Assembly (NCBI RefSeq): GCF_008369935.1
Contig: NZ_VTUZ01000018.1
Span: 62,001-126,000 of the forward strand
Direction: 5' to 3'
Origin: Paraburkholderia panacisoli
GTDB lineage: Bacteria; Pseudomonadota; Gammaproteobacteria; Burkholderiales; Burkholderiaceae
Length of the DNA stretch: 64,000 bases
Shown: piece after piece, positions 26,944 to 35,323 of the stretch
How positions within the stretch are numbered: position 1 is the first letter of the stretch
How the letters are laid out: each line of letters starts with the position of its first letter
The notes under the pieces: model-generated
Databases searched by the model: none
Told to the model about the DNA's origin: nothing
What the model saw: only the letters and a program-made list of their open reading frames with translations
Program-made: the position numbers and the translations under genes

Positions 26944-27945
26944 ATGAAACCACGCATTGCAGTGCTTCTCGGCGACCCGGCCGGCATCGGCCCCGAACTG
27001 ATCGCGCGTTTGCTCGCGCGGGCAGATAACCGCGCGCGCGCCGAGCTTCTGATCATCGCCGACCGGCGCGAGCTGGAGACCGGGATGGAGATCGCGGATC
27101 AGCGCTTCGAGTACCAGGTCGTCGACAACGCGGACGCCGCGTTTCGGCAAAGAGGGGTGCCGTCGCTGATCGATTTCCGCTTGCCCGATGACCACCCTTA
27201 TGAGCGTGCGACGTCTACAGAGCGCGGCGGCCGCTATAGCCTTGAAGCGTTCAAAGAGGCGCTCGCGCTCACGCAAAACAACGTCACGCAGGGCATGCTG
27301 TTCGCGCCGGTCAACAAGACCTCGCTACATATGGCCGGCATGGAAACCGGCGACGAAATGGAATGGTTCGCCCGGCAACTCGACTACACGGGCAGCTTCT
27401 GCGAGTTCAACGTGCTCGACGAACTGTGGACCTCGCGCGTCACGTCGCATATCGCGCTGAAGGATGTCAGCGAGAAATTGTCGGAGCAGCGGATCGTCGG
27501 CGCGGTGCAACTGATTCACGACGGCCTGAAGCGCGCCGGCAACCCGGCGCCGCGCATCGCGGTGTGCGGCTTCAATCCGCACAACGGCGACAACGGTGCG
27601 TTCGGACGCGAAGAGATCGACGTGATCGCGCCTGCTGTCGAAGCGGCGTGCAAGCTCGGCTACGACGCGCAGGGACCGTTCCCCGCCGACACGATCTTCG
27701 TGCGGGCGCGCGACCAGAAGGCGTTCGACGGCGTGGTCACGATGTATCACGATCAAGGTCAGATCGCGATGAAGCTGATGGGATTCTGGCGCGGCGTCAC
27801 CGTGCACGGCGGCTTGCCGATCCCGATCGCGACGCCCGCGCACGGCACCGCGTTCGACATCCACGGGCGGGGCCAGGCCGACGTCGGCGCGACCCAGAAG
27901 GCGTTCGACATCGTCACGCGGATGGCGATGGACCGCGTGGGCTGA
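26944..27945 (+). CDS. PdxA-family dehydrogenase (PdxA2-like)
   Basis: NAD-dependent metal-requiring oxidoreductase of 333 residues. It begins KPRIAVLLGDPAGIGPELIARLL as in PdxA, and has the metal-binding histidines in MYHDQGQIAMKLMGFWRGVTVHGGLPIPIATPAHGTAFDIHGRG near 270-313. Homologues are 4-hydroxythreonine-4-phosphate dehydrogenase, PdxA2 (4-phospho-D-threonate/erythronate dehydrogenase) and the terephthalate cis-diol dehydrogenase TphB. The operon context argues for a catabolic PdxA2-like role, but the DUF1537 kinase that supplies PdxA2 is absent from the window. ATG 26944 begins the domain; an upstream frame start overlaps nothing useful. Confidence 0.85.
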   Translation: MKPRIAVLLGDPAGIGPELIARLLARADNRARAELLIIADRRELETGMEIADQRFEYQVVDNADAAFRQRGVPSLIDFRLPDDHPYERATSTERGGRYSLEAFKEALALTQNNVTQGMLFAPVNKTSLHMAGMETGDEMEWFARQLDYTGSFCEFNVLDELWTSRVTSHIALKDVSEKLSEQRIVGAVQLIHDGLKRAGNPAPRIAVCGFNPHNGDNGAFGREEIDVIAPAVEAACKLGYDAQGPFPADTIFVRARDQKAFDGVVTMYHDQGQIAMKLMGFWRGVTVHGGLPIPIATPAHGTAFDIHGRGQADVGATQKAFDIVTRMAMDRVG

Positions 27946-27949
27946 ACGC

Positions 27950-28903
27950 ATGACGAGCGCCATCGACACGATGCGCGAGCGCTTCCTCGCGAGCGGTGAC
28001 GACGCCGATCTGCCTATCGTCGACGCGCATCATCACTTCTGGGACCTGACGCATAACTATCATCCGTGGCTATGCGACCGGCCGCGCATTGCGTTCCGCT
28101 ACGGCGACTACGAAGCGATCTGCCGCGACTTCCTGCCCGACGACTACTTCGCACTGGCCGCGCCGCACAAGGTGGTCGGCACCGTGATGATGGAAGGCGA
28201 GTGGGACCCGCGCGATCCGAGCGGCGAAGCGCGCTGGGCCACGGCGCTGAACGAACGTTGTGGTTTCCCGAATGCCGTCGTCGGACAGATCTGGCTCGAC
28301 CGCGCGGACGTGGCGCTCGTGTTGCGCGAGTTCCACTCGACGCCGCTCGTGCGCAGCGTGCGCCACAAGCCGAAGGCGGTGCCGCGCGAAGCGCATACCG
28401 CGTCGTTCGCAGCGCCGGGTTCGATGCGTTGCGACCGCTGGCGCGAAGGCTATGCGCTGCTTGCGCAAACGGATCTGATGTTCGAGCTGCAGACGCCGTG
28501 GTGGCACTTTGCCGAAGCGGCGGAACTGGCGCGCGATTTTCCCGGCGTGACGATGATCGTCAACCATACCGGCTTGCCCGCCGATCGCAGCGACGCAGGT
28601 TTGCGCGGTTGGCGCGACGCGCTGGCCATGCTGGCCGGGTGCCCCAACGTGCATCTGAAGATTTCGGGAATCGGCGAGCCGGGTGTACGCTGGAGCGTGG
28701 AACGCAACGGGCCGATCGTGCGCGATGCGCTGACTATCTTCGGCATCGAGCGTTGCATGTTGGCGAGCAACTTCCCGGTGGACAGCGTGGTCGTGTCGCT
28801 CGACGCACTGTTTTCAGGCTTCAAACAGATGGTCGCCGGGCGCTTGCCGCGCGAGCGCCTCGCGCTCTTTCACGACAACGCGGTTGCGCTTTATCGTCTG
28901 TAA
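27950..28903 (+). CDS. Amidohydrolase-family lactonase-like hydrolase
   Basis: TIM-barrel metal-dependent hydrolase of 317 residues, of the COG3618 group that includes L-fucono- and L-rhamnonolactonases. Visible marks are VDAHHHFWDL with two metal histidines at about 26-28, HKPKAVPREA, a buried MIVNHTGLP histidine and C-terminal CMLASNFPVD with the conserved Asp. It begins 4 bases after the stop of the PdxA-like gene, indicating translational coupling. In the operon it would open a sugar lactone before dehydration; this is inferred from family and context. Confidence 0.85.
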   Translation: MTSAIDTMRERFLASGDDADLPIVDAHHHFWDLTHNYHPWLCDRPRIAFRYGDYEAICRDFLPDDYFALAAPHKVVGTVMMEGEWDPRDPSGEARWATALNERCGFPNAVVGQIWLDRADVALVLREFHSTPLVRSVRHKPKAVPREAHTASFAAPGSMRCDRWREGYALLAQTDLMFELQTPWWHFAEAAELARDFPGVTMIVNHTGLPADRSDAGLRGWRDALAMLAGCPNVHLKISGIGEPGVRWSVERNGPIVRDALTIFGIERCMLASNFPVDSVVVSLDALFSGFKQMVAGRLPRERLALFHDNAVALYRL

Positions 28904-28929
28904 GTCTGTAGTCCGATGAGGAGATCCGT

Positions 28930-29655
28930 ATGCAACTGACCGACTTCGATACGTTGACTTTCGACTGCTATGGGACTTTGATCGATTGGGAGAGCGGCAT
29001 GTTCGAAGGCTTGCGGCCGCTGCTGGAACGCGTCGACCCGCCGCTCACGCGTGACCTGGTGCTCGAAGCCCATGCGCGGCATGAGTCGTCGCAGCAGAAG
29101 TACACGCCGCATCTGCGTTACCAGGAACTGCTGCCTATCGTCTACAAGCGTCTCGCCGAAGAATGGCGGGTGCCGTACACGCTCGCGGACTGTGCTGCGT
29201 ATGGCAAGTCCATCCGCAACTGGCCTGCGTTCGACGACTCGGCGCAGGCCTTGCACTACCTGAAGCAGCACTACAAGCTTGTCATTCTGTCGAACGTCGA
29301 TAACGAAAGCTTCAGCCATAGCAACGCAAAGCTGCAAGTGGAATTCGACGCGATCATCACGGCCGAAGATGTCGGTTCATACAAGCCGTCGCCGCGCAAT
29401 TTCGAGTACATGCTGGAGAAGCTCGGCGAGCGGGGCATCGGCAAGGAAAAGATCCTGCACACCGCCGAGAGCCTCTTTCACGATCACAAGCCCGCGAACG
29501 AATTCGGTCTTGCGTCGTGCTGGATTTATCGCCGGCACGCGAAGCAGGGCTTTGGCGCGACGATGAATCCGGGCTCGCAGCCCAAGTTCGACTTCCGGTT
29601 CAACAGCATGGCCGATCTCGTGACGGCGCATCAGGTCGCGTTGCAGCGGAAGTGA
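28930..29655 (+). CDS. HAD hydrolase, haloacid dehalogenase type II-like
   Basis: Cytoplasmic HAD-superfamily hydrolase of 241 residues. Motif I is TFDCYGTLIDWE with nucleophile D12, motif II is VILSNVD, and motif III contains the lysine of YKPSPRNFEYML. The TAESLFHDHKPANEFGL segment supplies motif IV. Many type II members are annotated as 2-haloacid dehalogenases, but others are phosphatases, so the reaction is open; a phosphatase step on a sugar acid would fit the operon. GAGGAG lies upstream, and it is the last gene of the run, meeting the LacI gene tail to tail. Confidence 0.85.
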   Translation: MQLTDFDTLTFDCYGTLIDWESGMFEGLRPLLERVDPPLTRDLVLEAHARHESSQQKYTPHLRYQELLPIVYKRLAEEWRVPYTLADCAAYGKSIRNWPAFDDSAQALHYLKQHYKLVILSNVDNESFSHSNAKLQVEFDAIITAEDVGSYKPSPRNFEYMLEKLGERGIGKEKILHTAESLFHDHKPANEFGLASCWIYRRHAKQGFGATMNPGSQPKFDFRFNSMADLVTAHQVALQRK

Positions 29656-29680
29656 CGCGGCGCATCGAGATCGATAAGCG

Positions 29681-30697
29681 TCAGCGCCCCCGCCGCGGCC
29701 CCGTCGATGCGCGCACGATCAGTTCAGGCAACGGCCCGAGCACCATCGACGGCTGCTGCTCGGGCGTCTGGATCAAGCGGATCAGACTCTCGATCGATAA
29801 CTCCGCGACCGCCGCCGTCTGGATCGCCACCGTCGTGAGGGCAGGGTGCACCTGATGCGCGAGTTGAATGTCGGTGATGCCGATCACCGACACATCGTCC
29901 GGCACCGCGCGGCCAAGCGTGATCAACGCCTGCGCAGCGCCGATCGCGAGCAGGTCGTTGGTCGCGAAGATCGCGCTCAGGTGCGGCCGGTTCGCCATCA
30001 ACTGCATGCACGCGGCGTAGCCGGCGTCGATCGAGTCGCGAATCTGCAGCACGGCTGCGGCATCCGCTTCGATGCCGGCCGCGCGCATCGCCGCGCGAAA
30101 GCCGTTCGAGCGCGCATCCTGCAAGCCGCCGCAACCGTCACCGATCAACAGACCAATCTCGCGATGGCCGAGTTCGAGCAGATGCCGCGCGGCCAACTCG
30201 CCCGCATGCGCGAAGTCCACCGCGATGCACGGCAGCGCGGGCGGCGACTCCGGGTGCTCCCACATCGCCAGCAAAATCGGCGCGCTATGCGTGGCCGATG
30301 CGCACAGATCGTTGATCGTGATGTCCGTGTTCATCACGAGCACGCCGTCGGCCAATGTGCCCGCGATCTGGTTCAGATACGCGCGGCCAATCTCGGCGTC
30401 GTCGTCGGTATTGCAAACCATCAGGAAGTGGCCGGTTTTGCGCGCGGCGCGCTCGGCGGCCAGCACGAACTCGGGGTAGAACGGGTTCGAGATGTTCGAC
30501 AACATCAGCGCGAGTGTCGACGACCGTCCCTCGGCCAAGGCGCGCGCGTTCAGATTGGGCCGGTAGCCGAGATCGGCGATCGCCTGCAGCACGCGTTCGG
30601 CCGTTTCCGGGCGGACTTTCTCGCGATTGCGCAGCACGTTGGAGACGGTGGCGGCGGTAACGTGCGCGCGCTTCGCCACTTCGGACAGCGTGACCAT
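29681..30697 (-). CDS. LacI-family repressor of the galactan operon
   Basis: Regulator of 338 residues. The N-terminal helix-turn-helix is VTLSEVAKRAHVTAATVSNVLRN with the hinge YRPNLNARALAEGRS that reads the minor groove, followed by a periplasmic-binding-type sugar domain. It is divergent from the ABC importer and galactanase operon, and two palindromes of the LacI type lie in the 204-base gap. The likely effector is galactose, galactobiose or another galacto-oligosaccharide, inferred from the enzymes it faces. Confidence 0.92.
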   Translation of the reverse strand: MVTLSEVAKRAHVTAATVSNVLRNREKVRPETAERVLQAIADLGYRPNLNARALAEGRSSTLALMLSNISNPFYPEFVLAAERAARKTGHFLMVCNTDDDAEIGRAYLNQIAGTLADGVLVMNTDITINDLCASATHSAPILLAMWEHPESPPALPCIAVDFAHAGELAARHLLELGHREIGLLIGDGCGGLQDARSNGFRAAMRAAGIEADAAAVLQIRDSIDAGYAACMQLMANRPHLSAIFATNDLLAIGAAQALITLGRAVPDDVSVIGITDIQLAHQVHPALTTVAIQTAAVAELSIESLIRLIQTPEQQPSMVLGPLPELIVRASTGPRRGR

Positions 30698-30816
30698 TTT
30701 CGAGTTATCCCATATTTAGGGAATGCGATTCAAATGTTGCAAGCCATCTGCGACATTGATAAGTTTCTGGAAAACACAGCGGAGACACCCACCATGACTG
30801 TTCCCTTCAAACTCGA

Positions 30817-30832
30817 ATTTAAGCGATTAAAT
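30817..30832. promoter_or_regulatory. LacI-type operator 1 of the galactan operon
   Basis: ATTTAAGCGATTAAAT has 6-base complementary arms (ATTTAA/TTAAAT) around a central CG, the form typical of LacI-family operators. It lies 70 bases upstream of the ABC ATPase start codon and differs from operator 2 at a single base. Confidence 0.8.
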
Positions 30833-30871
30833 GCCTGCCGCACAAGGGCTGGCCGTTTATTTTTGCAAAAA

Positions 30872-30887
30872 ATTTAAGCGGTTAAAT
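30872..30887. promoter_or_regulatory. LacI-type operator 2 of the galactan operon
   Basis: ATTTAAGCGGTTAAAT, again with ATTTAA/TTAAAT arms and a central CG, lies 14 bases upstream of the ABC ATPase start codon and covers the region just before the ribosome site (GGAGG at 30893-30897). The CG centres of the two sites are 55 bases apart, close to five helical turns. Confidence 0.8.
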
Positions 30888-30901
30888 CCAACGGAGGCAG
30901 C

Positions 30902-32041
30902 ATGGCGACCATTCGTCTCGCGGATGTACAGAAGTCATATGGTGATCATCCGCCGGTGATCCGGCGCGTCAATCTGGAGATCGCTCAGCACGAGTTCTGC
31001 GTCTTTCTGGGGCCGTCGGGCTGCGGCAAGTCCACCTTGCTGCGGATGATCGCGGGTCTCGAAGATTTGAGCGAGGGCGAGCTGCACATCGGCGGACGGC
31101 TCGTCAACGACGTGCCCTCCGCTCAGCGCGGCGTGGCGATGGTGTTCCAGAGCTACGCGCTGTTCCCGCACATGACCGTGTTCGACAACATGGCGTTCGG
31201 CCTGAAGCTCGCGAAGCAGCCGAAGGACGTGATCGAGCTCAAGGTGCGCGAAGCCGCGCGCATCCTGCAACTGGAGAGCTTGCTGGAGCGCCATCCGAAA
31301 GCGCTGTCGGGCGGGCAGCGGCAGCGTGTCGCGATTGGACGGGCCATCGTGCGCGAGCCGGGCGTGTTCCTGTTCGACGAACCGCTGTCGAATCTCGACG
31401 CCGCGCTGCGCGGGCAAACGCGCGTCGAAATCGCGCGTCTGCATCAGCGCTTTGCGAATGCGAGCGTGGTCTACGTGACCCACGACCAGGTCGAAGCGAT
31501 GACGCTCGCCGACCGTATCGTGCTGCTGCACGCCGGCGCGGACGCCGAGCGCTACGGCAGCATCGCGCAGACCGGCGCGCCGCTCGAGCTGTATCACCAT
31601 CCGAAGTCGCGCTTCGTGGCGGGCTTCATCGGCTCGCCGCGAATGAACTTCATCGACGCGACGGTCGAATCGATCGAGCCTGGCAGCGTGACGGTGTCGC
31701 TCGCGCAAAGCGGCGAGAAGCTGACTGCCCACGTCGACGGCCAGCGCCTGCAGCGCGGCCAGCCGGTCACGCTCGGCGTGCGGCCGGAGCATTTGCGGCT
31801 CGACGGCGACGAGCAGTTCGTCCAGTGCACGACGGTGCTCTCGGAGCGCCTCGGCGAGCACAGCTATATTCACGCGGACCACGCGAGCGGCACGCTGATC
31901 GCAAAGGCGCCCGGCGATACGCCGATCGGCTCGGGCGAGCGCATCCGCATTCACGTTCCGCCGTCCGCATGCCATCTGTTCGACGCGCAAGGTATCGCCT
32001 TGCGGCGGAGCATGTTCGAACCCGAACGCGTGGCCGCCTGA
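30902..32041 (+). CDS. ABC importer ATPase, MalK/UgpC type
   Basis: Nucleotide-binding subunit of a carbohydrate ABC importer, 379 residues. Walker A GPSGCGKSTLL (about 39-49), Q-loop FQSYALFP, signature ALSGGQRQRVAIGRAI, Walker B FLFDEPLSNLDA and H-loop VYVTHDQ are all intact; a C-terminal TOBE/regulatory domain with LGVRPEHL follows. It is the first gene of the operon, encoded before the binding protein, and directly behind operator 2. A dedicated ATPase differs from Gram-positive galactan systems, which share MsmX. Confidence 0.92.
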   Translation: MATIRLADVQKSYGDHPPVIRRVNLEIAQHEFCVFLGPSGCGKSTLLRMIAGLEDLSEGELHIGGRLVNDVPSAQRGVAMVFQSYALFPHMTVFDNMAFGLKLAKQPKDVIELKVREAARILQLESLLERHPKALSGGQRQRVAIGRAIVREPGVFLFDEPLSNLDAALRGQTRVEIARLHQRFANASVVYVTHDQVEAMTLADRIVLLHAGADAERYGSIAQTGAPLELYHHPKSRFVAGFIGSPRMNFIDATVESIEPGSVTVSLAQSGEKLTAHVDGQRLQRGQPVTLGVRPEHLRLDGDEQFVQCTTVLSERLGEHSYIHADHASGTLIAKAPGDTPIGSGERIRIHVPPSACHLFDAQGIALRRSMFEPERVAA

Positions 32042-32161
32042 AAGCAGTCAGGTGCCGGACGAGGCGCCGCCGGGTTCACCAAACCGAATTCCGCCACAGA
32101 GCGGGTTACTTCGCTGGCAGCCACTCGCTGTCAGTCAACAAGGTAGTTAAGGAGACACAAG

Positions 32162-33415
32162 ATGATTGCTCTTCGCCTTCGCCGTCTTGCCCAGGTGTCG
32201 ATAGCCGCCGCCGTGGTGGCCGGCGCGCTAGCCAGCGTCACGGCCGACGCCGCCACGCTCAATGTCAACGTGTCGGCGCGCGGCAATCAGCGCTCGACCT
32301 GGCAGGACGCGTTCGACAAGTTCAAGAAAGCCAATCCCGATGTCGATCTCAAGGTGACCTACATCACCGAAGAGGCATACAAGGTGCAGATGGGCGGCTG
32401 GCTCGCCACCGATCCGCCGGATGTCGTGTCGTGGCACGACGGCGAACGGATGGCCTATTACGCGCAACGCGGCCTGCTCGAAGACCTGTCGTCCGACTGG
32501 GCGAAGAACGGCTGGTCACAGCAGTATGCGTCGGTCAAGGAAGCATCGACGTATAAGGGCAAGCAGTACGCCGCGCCGCTCGGCTACGACGCGTATGGCT
32601 TCTTCTATCGCAAGGACCTGTTCGAGAAGGCCGGCATCAAGAGCGAGCCGAAAACCTGGGATGAGTTTCTCGAAGCCAACAAGAAGCTCAAGGCAATCGG
32701 CGTCGCGCCGATCGCCGTGGCCGCGCGCGACAGCTGGACGCTCGCCGCATGGTTCGACTATCTGAATCTGCGCATCAACGGCAACGCATTCCATCAGAAG
32801 CTGATGGCGGGCGAGGTTCCGTACACCGATCCGCGCGTGAAGAAGGTCTACACCACGTGGAAGACGCTGATCGAGAATCACGACTATATCGACAACGCGC
32901 TCTCGTACGATCTCGATTCGATCGCGCCGTTCCTCGTGAACGGCAAGGCCGCGATGATGCTGATGGGCACGTTCTTCTCGGCGAGCATTCCGCCGTCCCT
33001 CAAGGATCAGATCGGCTTCTTCCGCTTCCCGGTGATCGACGCCAATGTGCCGATGGCCGAGGACGGTCCGGTCAACGTGCTGCTGATTCCGGCCAAGGCG
33101 AAGAACAAGGCCGACGCGCGCAAGCTGCTCGCCTTCATGGAACAGCCGCAGATCAACGCCGATCTCGCGAAGGGCTGGGGTCAGCTGCCGTCGAACAGCA
33201 AGGCCGCCGAGCCTGAAGACGCGATCTCGAAGGTCGGCTTCCAGACGCTCGCGAGTACGCAGGGCGGCATCGCGCAGTTCTACGACCGCGACATGCAGAA
33301 GGAAATGGCCGACGAAGGCATGAAGGCCATGCAGCAGTTCTACAGCGATCCGTCGCAACTCGACGCCGTGCTCGCCCGCCTCGAAGCGACGAGGAAGCGC
33401 ATCTACCAGAAGTAA
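32162..33415 (+). CDS. Extracellular sugar-binding protein of the ABC importer
   Basis: Periplasmic solute-binding protein of family 1 (MalE-like), 417 residues. A Sec signal peptide spans roughly residues 1-30 (basic RLRRLAQ, hydrophobic SIAAAVVAGALASVTA, cleavage near ADA-AT). The mature part has the SBP features WQDAFDKFKKANPDVDLKVTYI, a central YAAPLGYDAYGFFYRKDLFEKAGI and a C-terminal lobe rich in aromatic residues that can stack on sugars. Its neighbours are the two permeases and the GH42/GH53 enzymes, so galacto-oligosaccharides are the expected ligand. GGAGAC ribosome site present. Confidence 0.92.
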   Translation: MIALRLRRLAQVSIAAAVVAGALASVTADAATLNVNVSARGNQRSTWQDAFDKFKKANPDVDLKVTYITEEAYKVQMGGWLATDPPDVVSWHDGERMAYYAQRGLLEDLSSDWAKNGWSQQYASVKEASTYKGKQYAAPLGYDAYGFFYRKDLFEKAGIKSEPKTWDEFLEANKKLKAIGVAPIAVAARDSWTLAAWFDYLNLRINGNAFHQKLMAGEVPYTDPRVKKVYTTWKTLIENHDYIDNALSYDLDSIAPFLVNGKAAMMLMGTFFSASIPPSLKDQIGFFRFPVIDANVPMAEDGPVNVLLIPAKAKNKADARKLLAFMEQPQINADLAKGWGQLPSNSKAAEPEDAISKVGFQTLASTQGGIAQFYDRDMQKEMADEGMKAMQQFYSDPSQLDAVLARLEATRKRIYQK

Positions 33416-33484
33416 GTCCCGCAACGCCGGCCGCGTAGTCGCGGCGGCCGGCGCTCGCCTTCGAATTCCGACGAGGCTCGATCC

Positions 33485-34390
33485 ATGTCTCATTCCGCAG
33501 CGCGCCGCCTACCCGCGGCCCGGCACCGTCACGTCTCGACCACGCGGCGTCATCAGCACCGCGCCGCGTTTTTCTTTCTTCTGCCGGGCTGTGCGTTGTT
33601 CTGTCTGTGCGTGATCTACCCGATCATCAGCAGCATCTCGCTCAGTTTCTACAACTGGGATGGGATGACGCCGAAGACCTTCGCCGGTCTTTCCAACTAC
33701 GTCGAGCTGTTTCATTCAGACACGTTCTACACGGCGCTGAAGAACAACCTGATCTGGCTCGCGCTGTTCCTGCTGGCGCCGCCGCTCGGCCTGCTGTTCG
33801 CGTTGTATCTGAACCAGCATATGCGAGGCATGCGTGTCGTGAAGTCGCTGTTCTTCGCGCCTTTCGTGCTGTCGGGCGTGGTGGTCGGTCTCGTGTTCAG
33901 CTGGTTCTATGACCCGAGCTTCGGGTTGCTGCGGCTGATCGTCGGTCGCGGCATTCCGGTGCTCGGCGATCCGCGCACGGTGACGCTCGGCATCATCTTC
34001 GCCGCGCTGTGGCCGCAAACGCCGTTCTGCATGGTGCTGTATCTGACCGGCCTCACGGGCATCAATCCCGAGGTGGTCGAGGCGGCGCGCATGGAAGGGG
34101 CGAAGGGCCTGCGACTGCTGTGGCACGTGATCCTGCCGCAATTGCGGCCCGCCACCTTCATGGCCGTGGTGCTGACCGTGATCGGCGCGCTGCGCAGTTT
34201 CGATCTGATCGCGGTGATGAGCGGCGGCGGTCCGTTCGACAGCTCCACCGTGCTCGCCTATTACATGTACGACCAGGCCATCAAGTACTACCGCGAAGGT
34301 TATTCCGCCGCGATTGCGGTCGTGCTGTTCGCCATCATGCTCGTCTACATCGTGTTCCATTTGCGCCGCATGCTGCGCGAAGAACGCTGA
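33485..34390 (+). CDS. ABC sugar permease, MalF type
   Basis: Inner-membrane permease subunit of 301 residues with six predicted helices. The cytoplasmic EAA loop that docks on the ATPase is seen as EVVEAARMEGAKGLRLLWHVILPQLRPA near 198-225. The basic amino end precedes helix 1 (AAFFFLLPGCALFCLCVIYPIISSISLSF). It pairs with the next gene to form the heterodimeric channel and is followed by it after 20 bases. Confidence 0.92.
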   Translation: MSHSAARRLPAARHRHVSTTRRHQHRAAFFFLLPGCALFCLCVIYPIISSISLSFYNWDGMTPKTFAGLSNYVELFHSDTFYTALKNNLIWLALFLLAPPLGLLFALYLNQHMRGMRVVKSLFFAPFVLSGVVVGLVFSWFYDPSFGLLRLIVGRGIPVLGDPRTVTLGIIFAALWPQTPFCMVLYLTGLTGINPEVVEAARMEGAKGLRLLWHVILPQLRPATFMAVVLTVIGALRSFDLIAVMSGGGPFDSSTVLAYYMYDQAIKYYREGYSAAIAVVLFAIMLVYIVFHLRRMLREER

Positions 34391-34410
34391 TTGCCCAGGA
34401 GTTACGTGTC

Positions 34411-35262
34411 ATGTATCCGCTTCCCGTCGAACGCTGGAAACCGCTCAATCGCACGCTCTACAAAGCGTCGTTGCCGCTCGCCTTGCTGATCTGGCTGCTG
34501 CCGATGCTCGCCGTGCTCGTCACGTCGATCCGCTCGTCGGACGAGCTTTCGCGAGGCGACTACTGGACGTGGCCGAAGCATTTCGCGCTGCTCGAAAACT
34601 ACGGCACCGCGCTCACGCAAACGCCGATGCTGCATTACTTCGCCAACAGCGTGCTGATCACGGTGCCTTCGGTGATCGGCGCGATCGTGCTGGCATCGAT
34701 GGCCGGCTTCGCATTGGCCACTTACCGTTTCCCCGGCAATACGGCGGTGTTGTTCGCTTTCGTCGCCGGCAATTTCGTGCCGATCCAGATCCTGATGATT
34801 CCGGTGCGCGACATGGCGTTGAAGTTTGGTCTGTTCAACACCGTGTGGGCGCTGGTGATTTTCCATGTGTCGTTCCAGACCGGTTTTTGCACGCTATTTC
34901 TGCGCAACTTCATCAAGCAGTTGCCGTTCGAGATGATCGAAGCGGCGCGCGTGGAAGGGGCGAGCGAATGGACCGTCTATCTGCGTATCGTGCTGCCGCT
35001 GATCCGCCCCGCGCTCGCCGCGCTCGGCATCCTGGTGTTCACCTTCGTGTGGAACGACTACTTCTGGGCGCTGTGCCTCACACAGGGCGACGAGGCCGCG
35101 CCGATCACCGTGGGCGTCGCCGCGCTCAAGGGGCAATGGACGACCGCGTGGAATCTGGTCGCGGCGGGCTCGGTGCTGGCCGCGCTGCCTTCCGTGCTGA
35201 TGTTCTTCGCGATGCAGAGGCACTTCGTCGCCGGCCTGACCTTCGGTGCAAGCAAAGGCTGA
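34411..35262 (+). CDS. ABC sugar permease, MalG type
   Basis: Second permease subunit, 283 residues with six predicted helices. EAA loop: EMIEAARVEGASEWTVYLRIVLPLIRPALAA near 176-206. The start at 34411 has CAGGAG upstream and gives a normal-length MalG-type protein; the same frame is open further upstream inside the previous gene, where it is not used. The GH42 gene begins 61 bases downstream. Confidence 0.92.
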   Translation: MYPLPVERWKPLNRTLYKASLPLALLIWLLPMLAVLVTSIRSSDELSRGDYWTWPKHFALLENYGTALTQTPMLHYFANSVLITVPSVIGAIVLASMAGFALATYRFPGNTAVLFAFVAGNFVPIQILMIPVRDMALKFGLFNTVWALVIFHVSFQTGFCTLFLRNFIKQLPFEMIEAARVEGASEWTVYLRIVLPLIRPALAALGILVFTFVWNDYFWALCLTQGDEAAPITVGVAALKGQWTTAWNLVAAGSVLAALPSVLMFFAMQRHFVAGLTFGASKG

Positions 35263-35323
35263 GCACCTGGCCGACGTCAACTGGTCAACCGGTCAACTCG
35301 TCAACTCACAACGAGACTTTCTC

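Noticed and set aside
30794..30877. 27-codon open frame with a GGAGA site between the LacI gene and the ABC operon
   Set aside because: It overlaps both operators and its peptide is unremarkable; a leader peptide is possible but unsupported.
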